Counted from the first letter of the stretch, positions 1 to 8,785 are shown. The stretch: 64,000 nt of DNA from JACJYC01 sp964558465 (GCA_964558465.1 CAZLEF010000032.1:1-64000); one strand, 5' to 3'. A program made the numbers and translations. The notes: generated from the sequence alone by a model not told the origin.

Positions 1-52
1 CAACAAATCAACAAATCAACAAATCAACAAATCAACAAATCAACAAATCAAC
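1..52. repeat. Tandem CAACAAAT repeat
   Basis: The first 52 bases are an 8-base unit (CAACAAAT) repeated about six times, open at the window edge. The array stops seven bases before the stop codon of the gene at 60-1472, so it lies directly 3' of that gene. The same unit recurs at 28603-28636. Confidence 0.95.
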
Positions 53-59
53 AATGCCC

Positions 60-1472
60 CTACCGGGCCCTGTATCCTGCTTCTGTCAGTGCGCGGGCAA
101 GCGCCTCCAGGTCCAGGCCCAGGACATCTTTATTGATCCTGAGGGCGTTTTCCTTCATTCCGGCAGGCAGGCGGCTATACCCCCAATAAGCGCCCAGTAT
201 AGCGCCGGTGATGGCCGCCACGGTGTCGTTGTCGCGGCCGTAATTCACCACAAATTCGATGGCCTTGAGGAAGTCGCCCCCTGAAAACTCCAGGGCGGTG
301 AGGTTGATGAGGTGGATCTCGGCGGCGTGAAAGGGGATATCCTGTAGGTGTTCATCCAGCATTTCATAGGCCTTTTGCACCTGACGGTAATAGACCGGGT
401 CGCGTTTCCAGTTCCTGAGTTTTACAGGGGTGTGGGGGCCTTCGACATCTTTTTTGGCGTTGTAGGCAATTTCGATGGCCGTGCGGTATTCGTTGAAAGC
501 GATCCGGCCGATGAGCCGGCTGTTGTTGTACCGCAGCGGGTCGATGTAAGCCGTCACGATCCCGATCTCGACGGGTTTGATGCCGGGTTGCATAGCTGCC
601 GAAACCATCGATGCCGTCAGGGCGGTGATATCCCGGGCATAACCGAGGTCGAAGAATCCAAGCCGGTAAGCCTCCCGGTAGCTGATCTCGGGTTGGGCGG
701 GATAAAAAGCCCCTACCATGGGGGAATACAACATACCCGCGCAGGACATTTCCCCGCCATAAAACCGGTTGAGGGCGTAAGAGTAAGCTTCAAGGTTGTT
801 TTCCATATAAGGTTTGGCCACCTTGGCCCATTCCTGCAGCCAGGCCATATGCAGGATCTGGCGTTCCAGGGGTTCGGGCGCGAAAGCGTCGATGTTTTTG
901 ATCGCTTCCACCTCGCGGAGGTAGGTTGAAACCAGGTAACCTGCAAATTTTTTGGCGTCCAGGCTGTCGGCGCCGCCTGCATTTTCGACCAGGAACCGGC
1001 CCATCAGGTATTTCCAGCGGGTATCGTCCGTGGTGCTGCCGCCGGGCAGATTGTCTTCCCAGGGGCCTTCGGGCGAGCCTTCGCGCAGGACCAGATTGAG
1101 CGAATCGACATGGCCCCAATGCACGGCGATACCATCGCGATGCCACATCTCGGTGGGCGCCCCCATGGCGTCGCCGATGGCCGACCCGGCGAGCATGCCC
1201 AGCATTTTGTCGTAGTAAAGTTCTTTGGTCAGGGCGGTATCCCAGGTTTCAGAATAAGCCGGGGCGGGTATTGCCGGGGCGGGGAAGAGTTCGGGCGGCG
1301 TTTTTTGGTTGCACGCGGTGAGGAGGAGGAGGGGAAATGTAAAATGTAAAATGTGAAAATTTAAATTTAAAAGTGGGGCTGTCGCTGACTTGAGGAGATT
1401 TGGGCGCAGGGGTAGGCGCCTCCCGGCAGATGAAAACCAAGAAACGGGATAATAGAAATTCCGGCAGCGCAT
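60..1472 (-). CDS. ADP-ribosylglycohydrolase-family lipoprotein
   Basis: The protein is a probable ADP-ribosylglycohydrolase (DraG/ARH fold), an enzyme family that removes ADP-ribose from proteins or small molecules using two Mg2+ ions. Family signatures are clear: IGDAMGAPTE near residues 99-107, STTDDT near 146-151 (metal site) and RDNDT near 413-417 before a Gly/Ala-rich helix. A hydrophobic stretch ending LLLLTAC (Cys54) looks like a lipobox, so the enzyme is probably exported and lipid-anchored, which is unusual for the family. The only ATG places about 35 residues before the hydrophobic stretch; a later non-ATG start is possible. The DNA coding for the hydrophobic stretch is itself a low-complexity AAATGTAAAATG-type sequence. 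Family assignment is firm; the substrate is unknown. Confidence 0.88.
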   Translation of the reverse strand: MRCRNFYYPVSWFSSAGRRLPLRPNLLKSATAPLLNLNFHILHFTFPLLLLTACNQKTPPELFPAPAIPAPAYSETWDTALTKELYYDKMLGMLAGSAIGDAMGAPTEMWHRDGIAVHWGHVDSLNLVLREGSPEGPWEDNLPGGSTTDDTRWKYLMGRFLVENAGGADSLDAKKFAGYLVSTYLREVEAIKNIDAFAPEPLERQILHMAWLQEWAKVAKPYMENNLEAYSYALNRFYGGEMSCAGMLYSPMVGAFYPAQPEISYREAYRLGFFDLGYARDITALTASMVSAAMQPGIKPVEIGIVTAYIDPLRYNNSRLIGRIAFNEYRTAIEIAYNAKKDVEGPHTPVKLRNWKRDPVYYRQVQKAYEMLDEHLQDIPFHAAEIHLINLTALEFSGGDFLKAIEFVVNYGRDNDTVAAITGAILGAYWGYSRLPAGMKENALRINKDVLGLDLEALARALTEAGYRAR

Positions 1473-1477
1473 GATTT

Positions 1478-1509
1478 TTTGGGCAAATTACAATATTCTC
1501 CTATATTTG
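1478..1509 (+). promoter_or_regulatory. Bacteroidota-type promoter for the GH18 gene
   Basis: TTTG at 1478-1481, a 20-base spacer and TATATTTG at 1502-1509 match the Bacteroidota -33/-7 pattern (TTTG, about 19-20 bases, TAnnTTTG). Transcription would start near 1515, which supports the ATG at 1546 as the GH18 start and excludes the earlier in-frame starts. Confidence 0.6.
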
Positions 1510-1545
1510 AAAATGATGTTACGGATTATTCCAAATCACGTTCTT

Positions 1546-2739
1546 ATGAAATTACCGGTACTGGTTTTATGCTTCCTGAGTGCAGGCGTTGTCTTTTCAC
1601 AGGATTTCAAAGTGATCGGTTACCTCGCCACCTGGAATTTTGATACCCATACCTCCAGGGTCGAATGGGAACGGCTCACCCACGTCAACCTCGCCTTTGC
1701 CAACCCGGACGCCGGCGGCAACCTGACAACGGAGGGGGTGGACATCGACCCGGTGGTGGCCGCGGCGCATCAGCACGGCGTGCAGGTCTTTATCTCACTC
1801 GCCGGAGGGGCCCTCACCCCCCAATGGGCAAGCGCCTGGGAATACTGGATGCAGCCCCAGCGCCTGAACGAATTTATTGGAAAGATCCTGCAATATGTGG
1901 AAGTGCACGACCTTGACGGCGTGGATGTCGACCTGGAATGGCAATATGTCGATGAATTGTACAGCCCCTTCGTGCTGGCCCTGAAGAACGCCCTCGCCGC
2001 CCAGGGTTTGCCGATGACGGCCGCCCTGCCCGGCAGTTATCGCTACCCCCAAATTACCTCCCAGGCCCTCGCCGCCTTCGACTGGATCAACCTGATGATC
2101 TATGACCTCACCGGCCCCTGGAACCCCGCTAACCCAGGGCAGCATTCACCCTATGCCTGGGCACAGCAATGCCTCCAATACTGGGAAAACCAGGGCCTGC
2201 CGGGCCACCGGCAGACACTCGGCGTACCGTTTTACGGATACAATTTTGGCGTCACCCCGGTCGATGCGGTCACTTTCAATGAAATCGTAGCGCTCGACCC
2301 CGCCAACGCCTACCTCGATCAGGTCGGACAATTGTATTACAACGGCATCCCGACCATCGAAGCGAAAACCCAACTCGCCCTCGACGAAACCTCCGGCATC
2401 ATGATCTGGGAACTGGGGCAGGACGCCTGCGATCCGCTCGGCGATTATTCCTTGTTGCGCGCCATCGACCAAACCCTTCACCCGGTGAATGCAACCGGCG
2501 ACCCGCCTGCAACGGGGATCTGGCTTTTTCCCAACCCGGCTGACGGCTGGATAACGGTCGACGGCCTGCCTTTAACCCGTGCTTTTGCACAAATTTTCGA
2601 CTTCCAGGGTAAACTCCGGTGGGAAGACCATACCGGCGACTTTGCCCGCATTGACCTGACGGATCTGCCGGCGGGCCTGTTTGCGCTGCGCATCCAGGCG
2701 GAAGGGCGGACGTGGGCGCGGAGTTTTGTTAAAATATGA
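1546..2739 (+). CDS. Secreted GH18 chitinase-like hydrolase with T9SS tail
   Basis: A glycoside hydrolase family 18 protein of 397 residues. After a signal peptide (MKLPVLVLCFLSAGVVFSQ) the TIM barrel begins (VIGYLATW) and carries the catalytic signature DGVDVDLEW, whose last acidic residue is the GH18 acid/base. The barrel ends with the typical IMIWELGQD segment. The last 80 or so residues form a Por secretion (type IX) C-terminal sorting domain: LFPNPADG at its start, a LPAGLFALRI core and a basic FVKI end. It is therefore probably secreted through the outer membrane and may be attached to the surface. The substrate could be chitin, peptidoglycan or another GlcNAc polymer. The start is the fourth in-frame ATG, chosen because it begins the signal peptide and follows the promoter at 1478-1509. 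Confidence 0.92.
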   Translation: MKLPVLVLCFLSAGVVFSQDFKVIGYLATWNFDTHTSRVEWERLTHVNLAFANPDAGGNLTTEGVDIDPVVAAAHQHGVQVFISLAGGALTPQWASAWEYWMQPQRLNEFIGKILQYVEVHDLDGVDVDLEWQYVDELYSPFVLALKNALAAQGLPMTAALPGSYRYPQITSQALAAFDWINLMIYDLTGPWNPANPGQHSPYAWAQQCLQYWENQGLPGHRQTLGVPFYGYNFGVTPVDAVTFNEIVALDPANAYLDQVGQLYYNGIPTIEAKTQLALDETSGIMIWELGQDACDPLGDYSLLRAIDQTLHPVNATGDPPATGIWLFPNPADGWITVDGLPLTRAFAQIFDFQGKLRWEDHTGDFARIDLTDLPAGLFALRIQAEGRTWARSFVKI

Positions 2740-2809
2740 AGAAATATTCCCAAATCAAGGCCCATGCAACCCGCACCGTTTCCGCCTGTTCTTTGAATAA
2801 AATCCTTTC

Positions 2810-4456
2810 ATGCAAAAACACCTGCTTTTTTTCCTGATCGTATTCTCCTTTTCCTCCATCCTTCCGGCACAGGACAGAACCGCCCGGATCGGTGAACTCA
2901 TGTCCAAAGCAGGTATTCCCGGCCTGGCGCTGGCCTATGTCAAAGCCGGGAAAATTGCGGAAACCTGCCATATCGGACTTCGCAGCGCGGATACCCGGGA
3001 ACCGGTGGATGAAAACACCGTTTTTGCCGCCGCCTCCCTCAGCAAATGCGTATTTGCCTACGGCGTGATGCGCCTGGTCGAAACCGGCAAACTGGACCTC
3101 GACCGGCCCTTGTGCGAATACCTGGAATACCCCGACCTGGCCCACGACGAACGGTATAAAAAAATAACGGCCCGTATGGCCCTCAGCCATACTTCCGGCC
3201 TGCCCAACTGGCGCAACGGCGAAAAACTGGAATTCCAGCATTCGCCGGGCGAACGCTTCCAGTATTCCGGCGAAGGATTCGTATTCCTCATGCGGGCCGT
3301 GGAGAAGATCACCGGCCAAAATATGGAGGACTGGATGCAGCAAACCGTTTTCACCCCCCTGGGCATGACCCGCAGCAGTTATGTCTGGAAACCGGCATTC
3401 GAAAACAACTACGCTGTTCCGCACAATCAGATCGGCCGGACGGCATCGAAATACCTGCCCGAGGAAGGCAATTCCGCCCATTCCCTGCAAACCACTGCGG
3501 CGGATTACGGGCGGTTTGTCGCTGCTTTGCTGGACCGTAAGGACATGTTCACACCCCAGGCCAACAGCCGCCTCAAACCCGAAAAAGACAACCTGCAATG
3601 GTGTCTGGGCGTCGGATACCAGCAGAGTTCGTACGGAAAAGCGGTCTGGCAATGGGGGGACAATGGCACGTTCAAAGCCTATTTTATCGCCTATCCCGAC
3701 AAAAAGGAAGGCCTCGTTTACCTCGCCAACGGGTCAACCGGCCTGAACATTGCCGCTGAATTGCTCGCCCTGTTTTTCCCGGGCGACCAACCCGCGCTGC
3801 AATACCTGGATTACGGCGAGCCCGACGAACCGGGCCTCAACCTGTTGAAACGCGCGCTGTCCATGCCGTTTGAAGAAGCCGTGCAACCCTACCTCGCCAA
3901 GGGGCAAAACCTGCAGGATACAACCCTGTTACCGGCTTCCAAAATGAACCGGGTGGGCAATCAGTTGCTTTACCGCCGGCTGTTCGACGGGGCCCGGCAG
4001 GCATTTGAGATGAACCTGAAGGCCTATCCGAAATCAAAGCCGTCGCTGCTGGGCCTGGCGGAAGTCTGGCTGCGGCAGGGCCGGTCCGCCTCCGCTATGC
4101 CTTATCTGGCGAAAGCCCTGGAAAACGACCCATCGGATGCAACCGTCCGGAACATGATCGACCGCCTGCAAGGCAAAGTCGCAGAACCCCAACCCGGCGC
4201 CGTACCGGTTACCTTCCGCCTGCAGGGGTACGACAACGCCCGGTGGGTCACTGTGGGGGGCAGTTTCAACGATTGGAATGACATGGCCCTGCCGATGCGC
4301 TGGGAAAACGGCGCCTGGGTGGCGCGGGTTTACCTCGACCCCGGCGAATACCGCTACAAACTGGTTGTGGACGGCGTCTGGATACCCGACCCCGGCAACC
4401 CGGAGATCGATTTGAAGGATAACTTTAATTCGGTGCTGAAGGTGGAGGAGGGATAA
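2810..4456 (+). CDS. Serine beta-lactamase-fold hydrolase with glycogen-binding domain
   Basis: A 548-residue exported protein. Residues 1-21 are a signal peptide ending PAQ. Residues about 25-330 form a class C beta-lactamase/PBP-like hydrolase: SLSK at 76-79 (nucleophile and general base), Tyr152 in QYSGEG, the HTSGL segment near 127-131, and a WGDNG box near 285. Residues about 390-455 look TPR-like (SLLGLAEVWLRQGRSASAMPYLAKAL). The last 85 residues resemble an AMPK/CBM48 glycogen-binding module (GGSFNDWN, PGEYRYKLVVDG, a late DPGNPE). Fusion of an esterase/peptidase domain to CBM48 suggests action near an alpha-glucan, but the substrate is not known. It follows the GH18 gene by 70 bases. 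Confidence 0.88.
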   Translation: MQKHLLFFLIVFSFSSILPAQDRTARIGELMSKAGIPGLALAYVKAGKIAETCHIGLRSADTREPVDENTVFAAASLSKCVFAYGVMRLVETGKLDLDRPLCEYLEYPDLAHDERYKKITARMALSHTSGLPNWRNGEKLEFQHSPGERFQYSGEGFVFLMRAVEKITGQNMEDWMQQTVFTPLGMTRSSYVWKPAFENNYAVPHNQIGRTASKYLPEEGNSAHSLQTTAADYGRFVAALLDRKDMFTPQANSRLKPEKDNLQWCLGVGYQQSSYGKAVWQWGDNGTFKAYFIAYPDKKEGLVYLANGSTGLNIAAELLALFFPGDQPALQYLDYGEPDEPGLNLLKRALSMPFEEAVQPYLAKGQNLQDTTLLPASKMNRVGNQLLYRRLFDGARQAFEMNLKAYPKSKPSLLGLAEVWLRQGRSASAMPYLAKALENDPSDATVRNMIDRLQGKVAEPQPGAVPVTFRLQGYDNARWVTVGGSFNDWNDMALPMRWENGAWVARVYLDPGEYRYKLVVDGVWIPDPGNPEIDLKDNFNSVLKVEEG

Positions 4457-4471
4457 CAGTTTTTCTGTGTT

Positions 4472-5899
4472 TCAAACAAACAAATCATCGATCACCAACT
4501 CATTGGTTACCGCACTCAGGTAATGCTCGTTTTTCCTTGCACCCATGACGGTAAGCAAGGTGATGAAAACGTTTTTTTTGGTTTGCGTAACGGTTTTGAA
4601 CAGGTGCGCTTTTTCCAGCAATTGAGCCGCGTAAGTTTTGGTCACTTCAAATTTCGCGTCGTGGAATTTCAACTCCAGGATGTTGATGCAGTTGTCGGCC
4701 CTGTCGATGATGAAATCAATTTGCGCCCCGGCAAGGGTCGCACTGGCTTTCAATCGCCACGAGTATTCGTTGGAAATGACGCCGTGGATTCCCAAGGCCT
4801 TTTTGATCTGGGAGGTATGTTTGAAGCAAAGGTTTTCAAATGCGTAACCGGACCAAATTTTGAATGCGGGGCCGGCAGCCATTTGCAGCCAACTGCTGTT
4901 GCTTCTCAAATTGTGGAGGAATTTATAATAAAAAAGCGTGAATTCATCCATCAACCGGAATAAAGCGTCCTCCTTGGATTTAAGGATAGGGAAAATCTGT
5001 TTAACAAAACCGCAGGCAACCAATTCCTCCAAAACAAGTGAAAGCCCGCCGCCGCTGCTGATCCCGGTAGATTTTACGATTTCGGTGCGGGTCATACCCC
5101 TGTTTTTAGAAGCCAGCGCAAGCACGACCTTTTCGTGCAAACTGCTGTTTTTGAACAAGGCAGCGTAAAGATTCTGAAATTCGTTTTTCAGTTTTGCCTG
5201 CGGTGCAAAAAACAGGTCGTCAAGCACCTGAGGAACACTTTTGCCCCGTGTGATGTCCATGAGGTAAAATGGCACGCCTCCGACGCACATATACAATTGA
5301 GCGATGTCCTTGGGCGCCCATTTCACCGAATTCATTTCCAGAAATTCCCTGGTCTCATTCAACGTCAGGGGCATCAATTGGATGTGTTTGGTAATGCGGT
5401 TGTGTAATCCACCCCGGTCATTGATCACTTTATTGATAATCCAGGATGCGGCCGACCCGCAAATAACGAGTATGATATCGGTTCTTTTGGTGCAGTACTG
5501 ATTCCAAAAATTATCCAACGCCGCTAAAAAGCCGGCTCGGGGTGTTTCGAACCAGGAAATTTCATCCAGGAAAACAACCTTTTTACCTTCTTCCGGCAAA
5601 CTGCTTAAATAGAACTTGAGTTGTGCAAACGCTTGAAGCCAGGATTTTGGCGGGAGTTCGGCCTTGGAAGCTGGGTTGGCTTCGGCAAGCGCCAGCCAAA
5701 AATTTTCCAGTTGGCGGGCAAACGCTTTTTGGTGCAAACCGCTGCACTCAAACACGATTTGACGTGCATAAACCTGGCGAACCAGATACGTTTTCCCGAT
5801 TCTTCGCCTGCCGTAAACCGCCACAAATTCCGGGCGGTCCTTTTCCAGAAGGCTTTCCAGCAGTGAGATCTCAACTTTACGTCCAGCTAACTTCATCAT
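4472..5899 (-). CDS. AAA ATPase with DUF234-type C-terminus
   Basis: A 475-residue archaeal-type (ATPase_2/DUF234) P-loop ATPase. Walker A is GRRRIGKTYLV near residues 30-40, Walker B is VVFLDEISW near 108-116, and a conserved CGSAASW (sensor region) follows near 148. A winged-helix segment (GMTRTEIVKSTGISSG...LEELVACGFV) lies near 268-300, and the C-terminal part contains INILELKF, which resembles a PD-(D/E)xK nuclease core. The function of this family is unknown; toxin, mobile or regulatory roles have been proposed. The region upstream holds four half-sites flanking its -7 box, so autoregulation is likely. It ends tail-to-tail with the serine hydrolase gene. A remnant of a second member lies at 8005-8169. 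Confidence 0.9.
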   Translation of the reverse strand: MMKLAGRKVEISLLESLLEKDRPEFVAVYGRRRIGKTYLVRQVYARQIVFECSGLHQKAFARQLENFWLALAEANPASKAELPPKSWLQAFAQLKFYLSSLPEEGKKVVFLDEISWFETPRAGFLAALDNFWNQYCTKRTDIILVICGSAASWIINKVINDRGGLHNRITKHIQLMPLTLNETREFLEMNSVKWAPKDIAQLYMCVGGVPFYLMDITRGKSVPQVLDDLFFAPQAKLKNEFQNLYAALFKNSSLHEKVVLALASKNRGMTRTEIVKSTGISSGGGLSLVLEELVACGFVKQIFPILKSKEDALFRLMDEFTLFYYKFLHNLRSNSSWLQMAAGPAFKIWSGYAFENLCFKHTSQIKKALGIHGVISNEYSWRLKASATLAGAQIDFIIDRADNCINILELKFHDAKFEVTKTYAAQLLEKAHLFKTVTQTKKNVFITLLTVMGARKNEHYLSAVTNELVIDDLFV

Positions 5900-5902
5900 A
5901 GG

Positions 5903-6002
5903 TATAATTCGCCAGGTTTAGGCAAAATTAATGCAATTTGGCGAAGTATAAAATTATATCTCGCCAAATAGCCTCGTTTTTACCTGCATTTGGCGAAGTA
6001 TA
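5903..6002 (-). promoter_or_regulatory. Operator of four half-sites around the ATPase promoter
   Basis: Four copies of a TATAnTTCGCCAAAT half-site alternate in orientation: 5903-5914 (TATAATTCGCCA), 5937-5950 (reverse), 5955-5969 (TATATCTCGCCAAAT) and 5988-6002 (reverse). They make two inverted repeats. A TAATTTTG box for the minus-strand ATPase gene lies at 5930-5923, between the arms of the first pair. This arrangement is what a dimeric repressor or autoregulator would use. The base pattern is seen directly; the role is inferred. Confidence 0.7.
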
Positions 6003-6033
6003 ACGTGATCCTGGCTCAGGTGTTTACCGGAGC

Positions 6034-7779
6034 TCACTCCACCTTCAATACCTCCGACCTGGTGGAAACCCCGTTCTCATTTACGCTTTCAATGCTGAAA
6101 TAATAGGGTTTCTGGTTGTCCATCGCCTTGAACCAGTATTCGTTGGCGTCGTGCACCATGATGCAATTGTAGAGCTTGCCCGGGTCGGTTCCGTAGTAGA
6201 TGTTATAGGCGTAGGCCTGATCTACCGGCGACCAGCGGATCCAGGCCGAACGTTTGTCGGATTCGGTGCGCAATACCATGAACTGTTTCACCGGAGCAGG
6301 CGCTGCGCCGGCGCCTTTTCCGAACACGCGCAGCCCGCTGAGGGCAAATTTGCCGGTCGGCATTTTGCGGTTTTCCAGTTTGATGTAACGGGTTTCCACG
6401 GGGCTGGGCAGTTCAAGGTAGTCGTGCGGCACATCGGCGGTATGGCGGCTTTTGTCCACCAGGGTTTCCCATTTTTTCCCGTCTTTGGAGTGGTAAAGCA
6501 CGTACTGGTGGAAAACGCCGCTGCTTTTGCCCAGGAATCCGGCATCCTGGTCGGCGTAGTTGATCTGAACGGCCCGCACGGTGCAGACCGCCCCCAGGTC
6601 GCTTTCGATCCATTCGCCGGGGTCACCGGTGGCTGCCGACCAGTAGGTTTTGATGTTTTCATCCACGGCGAAGTTGGCATAATGGGCCCCCAGGGTAGAG
6701 GAAACGCGCACAGGTTTCTGGTAATTGAGCAGCATCCAGCCGGTGAAACGGCTGTCGAGGTGGTTGGCCGGGCCGTTGGGCAGGAAATGGGGATAGTCGC
6801 CGAAGGCAGTGTTGCAGTACATCTTGTCGTCGGGGTCGAAGCCGGCGGGCCAGATGCCGATGCGCCGTTCAAAATTGTTTTTGACGGATACGACCACCGT
6901 GGAAACGTGCCAGTAATTGCCCCAGTGGTCCTGGAAAGTGGCGCCGTGCCCCGCTCCCCGGGCAAAACCGCCGGGTTTGAACGAGAGCGGGTCGCTTTGT
7001 TGTTCCCAATGCCAGTGGAGGGGCTCGGAGGCCACGGCCACCCCGTCGGCATACCCGCTGAACTCCGTGCCGGGCGCGCCGTACTGCAGGTAGTATTTCC
7101 CGTTGTGTTTGGTCACCCAGGCGCCCTCGACGAAAGGTTTGAGGAAGGTATTGTCCATATGTTCGCCGAAGCGCTGCCAGCCGAACCGTTCCGGCTTCAG
7201 CACGAGCAGTTCGGTGCGTGTGCCGATGGGTTGAAGGGTCTTGCGGTTGAGTTCGACGCCCTTGAGCGGGTATTCGTTGCTGGAGCCGTTGTACATATAC
7301 AGGCGGCCGTCGTCGTCGGTGAAAAAGGCGGGGTCCCAGCCGCCGATGTCAAATTGGTGGACGGCTTCCGACCAGGCATTGGCCTTCGGGTCGGTGCTCA
7401 TCCAGATCGGGAAATCGCGGCCGTAGGTGGACCCAAACACCAGCATCGTATCCCCGATGATGCCTACCGCAGGGGCGCAGAGGTCGTCGTACACCTTGTG
7501 TTCGGGCCGCAGGAAATGCCGCGCCACAAAATGCCAGCGACTCAGGTCGTTGCTCCACCAATACCCCCACTGGTTGGTGGAAAACAGGTAATAATCGCCC
7601 TTGAAATTGACGATCACGGGGTCGGCCGTCGCGCGGTGGCGACCCCATTCGGAGAAGTTGGGGATGGGGGTGTACCCGTAGTCGATATTGATGGGGTTGC
7701 AATACGTGCGCTGGGCTTGCGGGAGGTTCGGGCAGCAAAAGATCCAGACGACGGCGAATAAAAGATGGCGGAACAGCAT
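6034..7779 (-). CDS. GH43-family glycoside hydrolase with F5/8C and Fn3 domains
   Basis: A 581-residue exported protein. The signal peptide ends PQAQ. A five-bladed GH43-like propeller starts YCNPINIDYG, with TADPVIVNFKGDYYLFST carrying the expected catalytic-base Asp, and GGWDPAFFTDDDGRLYMYNG later. Residues about 350-485 resemble a discoidin (F5/8 type C) carbohydrate-binding domain (ENIKTYWSAATGDPGEWIE, YVLYHSKDGKKWETLVD, ETRYIKL). The C-terminal 85 residues look like fibronectin type III (SAWIRWSPVDQAYAYNIYYG). The likely role is removal of arabinose or xylose from plant-type polysaccharide. The ATG at 7779 is chosen because it starts a clean signal peptide and follows the promoter at 7816-7850. 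No type IX tail is visible. Confidence 0.88.
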   Translation of the reverse strand: MLFRHLLFAVVWIFCCPNLPQAQRTYCNPINIDYGYTPIPNFSEWGRHRATADPVIVNFKGDYYLFSTNQWGYWWSNDLSRWHFVARHFLRPEHKVYDDLCAPAVGIIGDTMLVFGSTYGRDFPIWMSTDPKANAWSEAVHQFDIGGWDPAFFTDDDGRLYMYNGSSNEYPLKGVELNRKTLQPIGTRTELLVLKPERFGWQRFGEHMDNTFLKPFVEGAWVTKHNGKYYLQYGAPGTEFSGYADGVAVASEPLHWHWEQQSDPLSFKPGGFARGAGHGATFQDHWGNYWHVSTVVVSVKNNFERRIGIWPAGFDPDDKMYCNTAFGDYPHFLPNGPANHLDSRFTGWMLLNYQKPVRVSSTLGAHYANFAVDENIKTYWSAATGDPGEWIESDLGAVCTVRAVQINYADQDAGFLGKSSGVFHQYVLYHSKDGKKWETLVDKSRHTADVPHDYLELPSPVETRYIKLENRKMPTGKFALSGLRVFGKGAGAAPAPVKQFMVLRTESDKRSAWIRWSPVDQAYAYNIYYGTDPGKLYNCIMVHDANEYWFKAMDNQKPYYFSIESVNENGVSTRSEVLKVE

Positions 7780-7815
7780 GGCGGTAAAGGTGAATGCGGT
7801 GAATTTTATGCGATA

Positions 7816-7850
7816 CAAGGATAAGCGGAAGTTTCGGGTTTTCCAAAAAA
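7816..7850 (-). promoter_or_regulatory. Promoter for the GH43 gene
   Basis: On the minus strand TTTG (7847-7844) within a T-rich run is followed after 20 bases by TATCCTTG (7823-7816), one mismatch from TAnnTTTG. Transcription would begin about 30 bases before the ATG at 7779. Confidence 0.5.
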
Positions 7851-7983
7851 GCAAAATGTGCGGTAGCATGATTTTTTACACTTTGCGACGTCGGGGCGTG
7901 GTGGAAATGGGAATCGCTCCACGTATTTTGAGCGGAATCCAACTATTTTTTACTGCTTTTCGCCCGGACAACCGGAAAGTCGC

Positions 7984-8017
7984 AGCGAAAACTATCTTAT
8001 TTGAATGAGTTTTCGCT
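7984..8017 (+). promoter_or_regulatory. Perfect 10-bp inverted repeat at the ATPase remnant
   Basis: AGCGAAAACT at 7984-7993 and AGTTTTCGCT at 8008-8017 are exact reverse complements separated by 14 bases. The arms sit at the first codon of the ATPase remnant at 8005-8169, where the intact ATPase genes of the window also have palindromes. It is probably the former operator of that gene. Confidence 0.6.
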
Positions 8018-8169
8018 TGAATTATTTACCTTTTCGAGCGCTCTGCCGCCTGACCCATGAATACGCGCTTTTTTACCTGCAATTTATCGAAAACAAAGTC
8101 CACGAAGGCAGCGGCGCCTGGCAGCATGTGGAAACGGTACTGACGCTCGATGATTTGTTTTTGGATTAA
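8005..8169 (+). pseudogene. Remnant of a second DUF234-type ATPase
   Basis: This 54-codon open frame matches only pieces of the ATPase at 4472-5899. RLTHEYALFYLQFIEN corresponds to the RLMDEFTLFYYKFLHN region of that protein, and the ending LTLDDLFLD corresponds to its last residues (ELVIDDLFV). The P-loop, Walker B and most of the C-terminal domain are missing, and the two matching pieces are joined directly. I read this as an internally deleted gene that kept its 5' palindrome and its extreme 3' end. It could still give a short peptide, but nothing suggests it is functional. Confidence 0.7.
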
Positions 8170-8181
8170 ATTTTTATCAAA

Positions 8182-8590
8182 ATGATTAACCTGAAGAATA
8201 TTCAAACCGAGATTGACGCGAGTTTTTTGTACAAGATACTTGCCGACCACGAAGACGACCCCAATGTAGCGGGTGTATTCCGCCAGATGAGTGAAATAGA
8301 ACATGGGCACGCTGTCGCCTTCATGAAAAAAAACAAACTGGATATTTCCTAATATGGGTATTGCGGGCGCTACCGGCGGGCAAAGCGAAGTGTTGCTGGC
8401 GGGACTTGCAGGGTTGCTGGCAGGCGCTTTTTTAAGCGGCCTTGGTTTATTCCTCATCGGCGCCGCCATTACTTTATTCACCGGGAGAAGTATCTGGTTT
8501 TCAGGATTCAGGCAGGTTATTTTTGGTTTTGCCGCCGCGGCTGTTACTTTCGGTATCGGAAAATGGATCGGCGTTTCGGTGGCGGGGTAG
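8182..8590 (+). pseudogene. Degraded VIT1/CCC1-type ferritin-like membrane protein
   Basis: Two adjacent short frames look like parts of one parental gene. The first (8182-8352, 56 codons) resembles the start of a rubrerythrin-like domain: IQTEIDASFLYKILADHEDD and FRQMSEIEHGHAVAF, with Glu10, Glu40 and His43 as metal-ligand candidates. The second (8354-8590, 78 codons) resembles VIT1/CCC1 iron/manganese transporter membrane helices: GIAGATGG, LLAGLAGLLAGA, then GLFLIGAAITLFTGRS and a terminal helix with GFAAAAVTFGIGKWIG. Most of the ferritin-like domain and the central helices are absent, so the gene has lost internal segments and been split. A role in Fe/Mn export is therefore historical only. 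Confidence 0.65.
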
Positions 8591-8785
8591 GGGTGATTTA
8601 ATGCGGCCGATAATTTGTTATTTCTTGTTTTATCCCACCGATTTGATTCCAGGATCAGGATGCTGTACGAGGCCGTCCGAATATTCGTTTTTCTGTAATC
8701 CGAAAGTGGTCAGCATCGCCAATCAGACTGCTCAAAAATAAGGATGATTTTTGTCTCAAAATGAAAATAGCGATCTGCCACGAAA

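Noticed and set aside
6151..7761. Plus-strand frame of 536 codons opposite the GH43 gene
   Set aside because: The minus strand has a signal peptide and GH43, discoidin and Fn3 features; the plus frame is a high-GC shadow.
8026..8481. Minus-strand frame of 151 codons
   Set aside because: It is the reverse of the ATPase and VIT1-like remnants on the plus strand, which have recognisable protein similarity; the minus frame has none.
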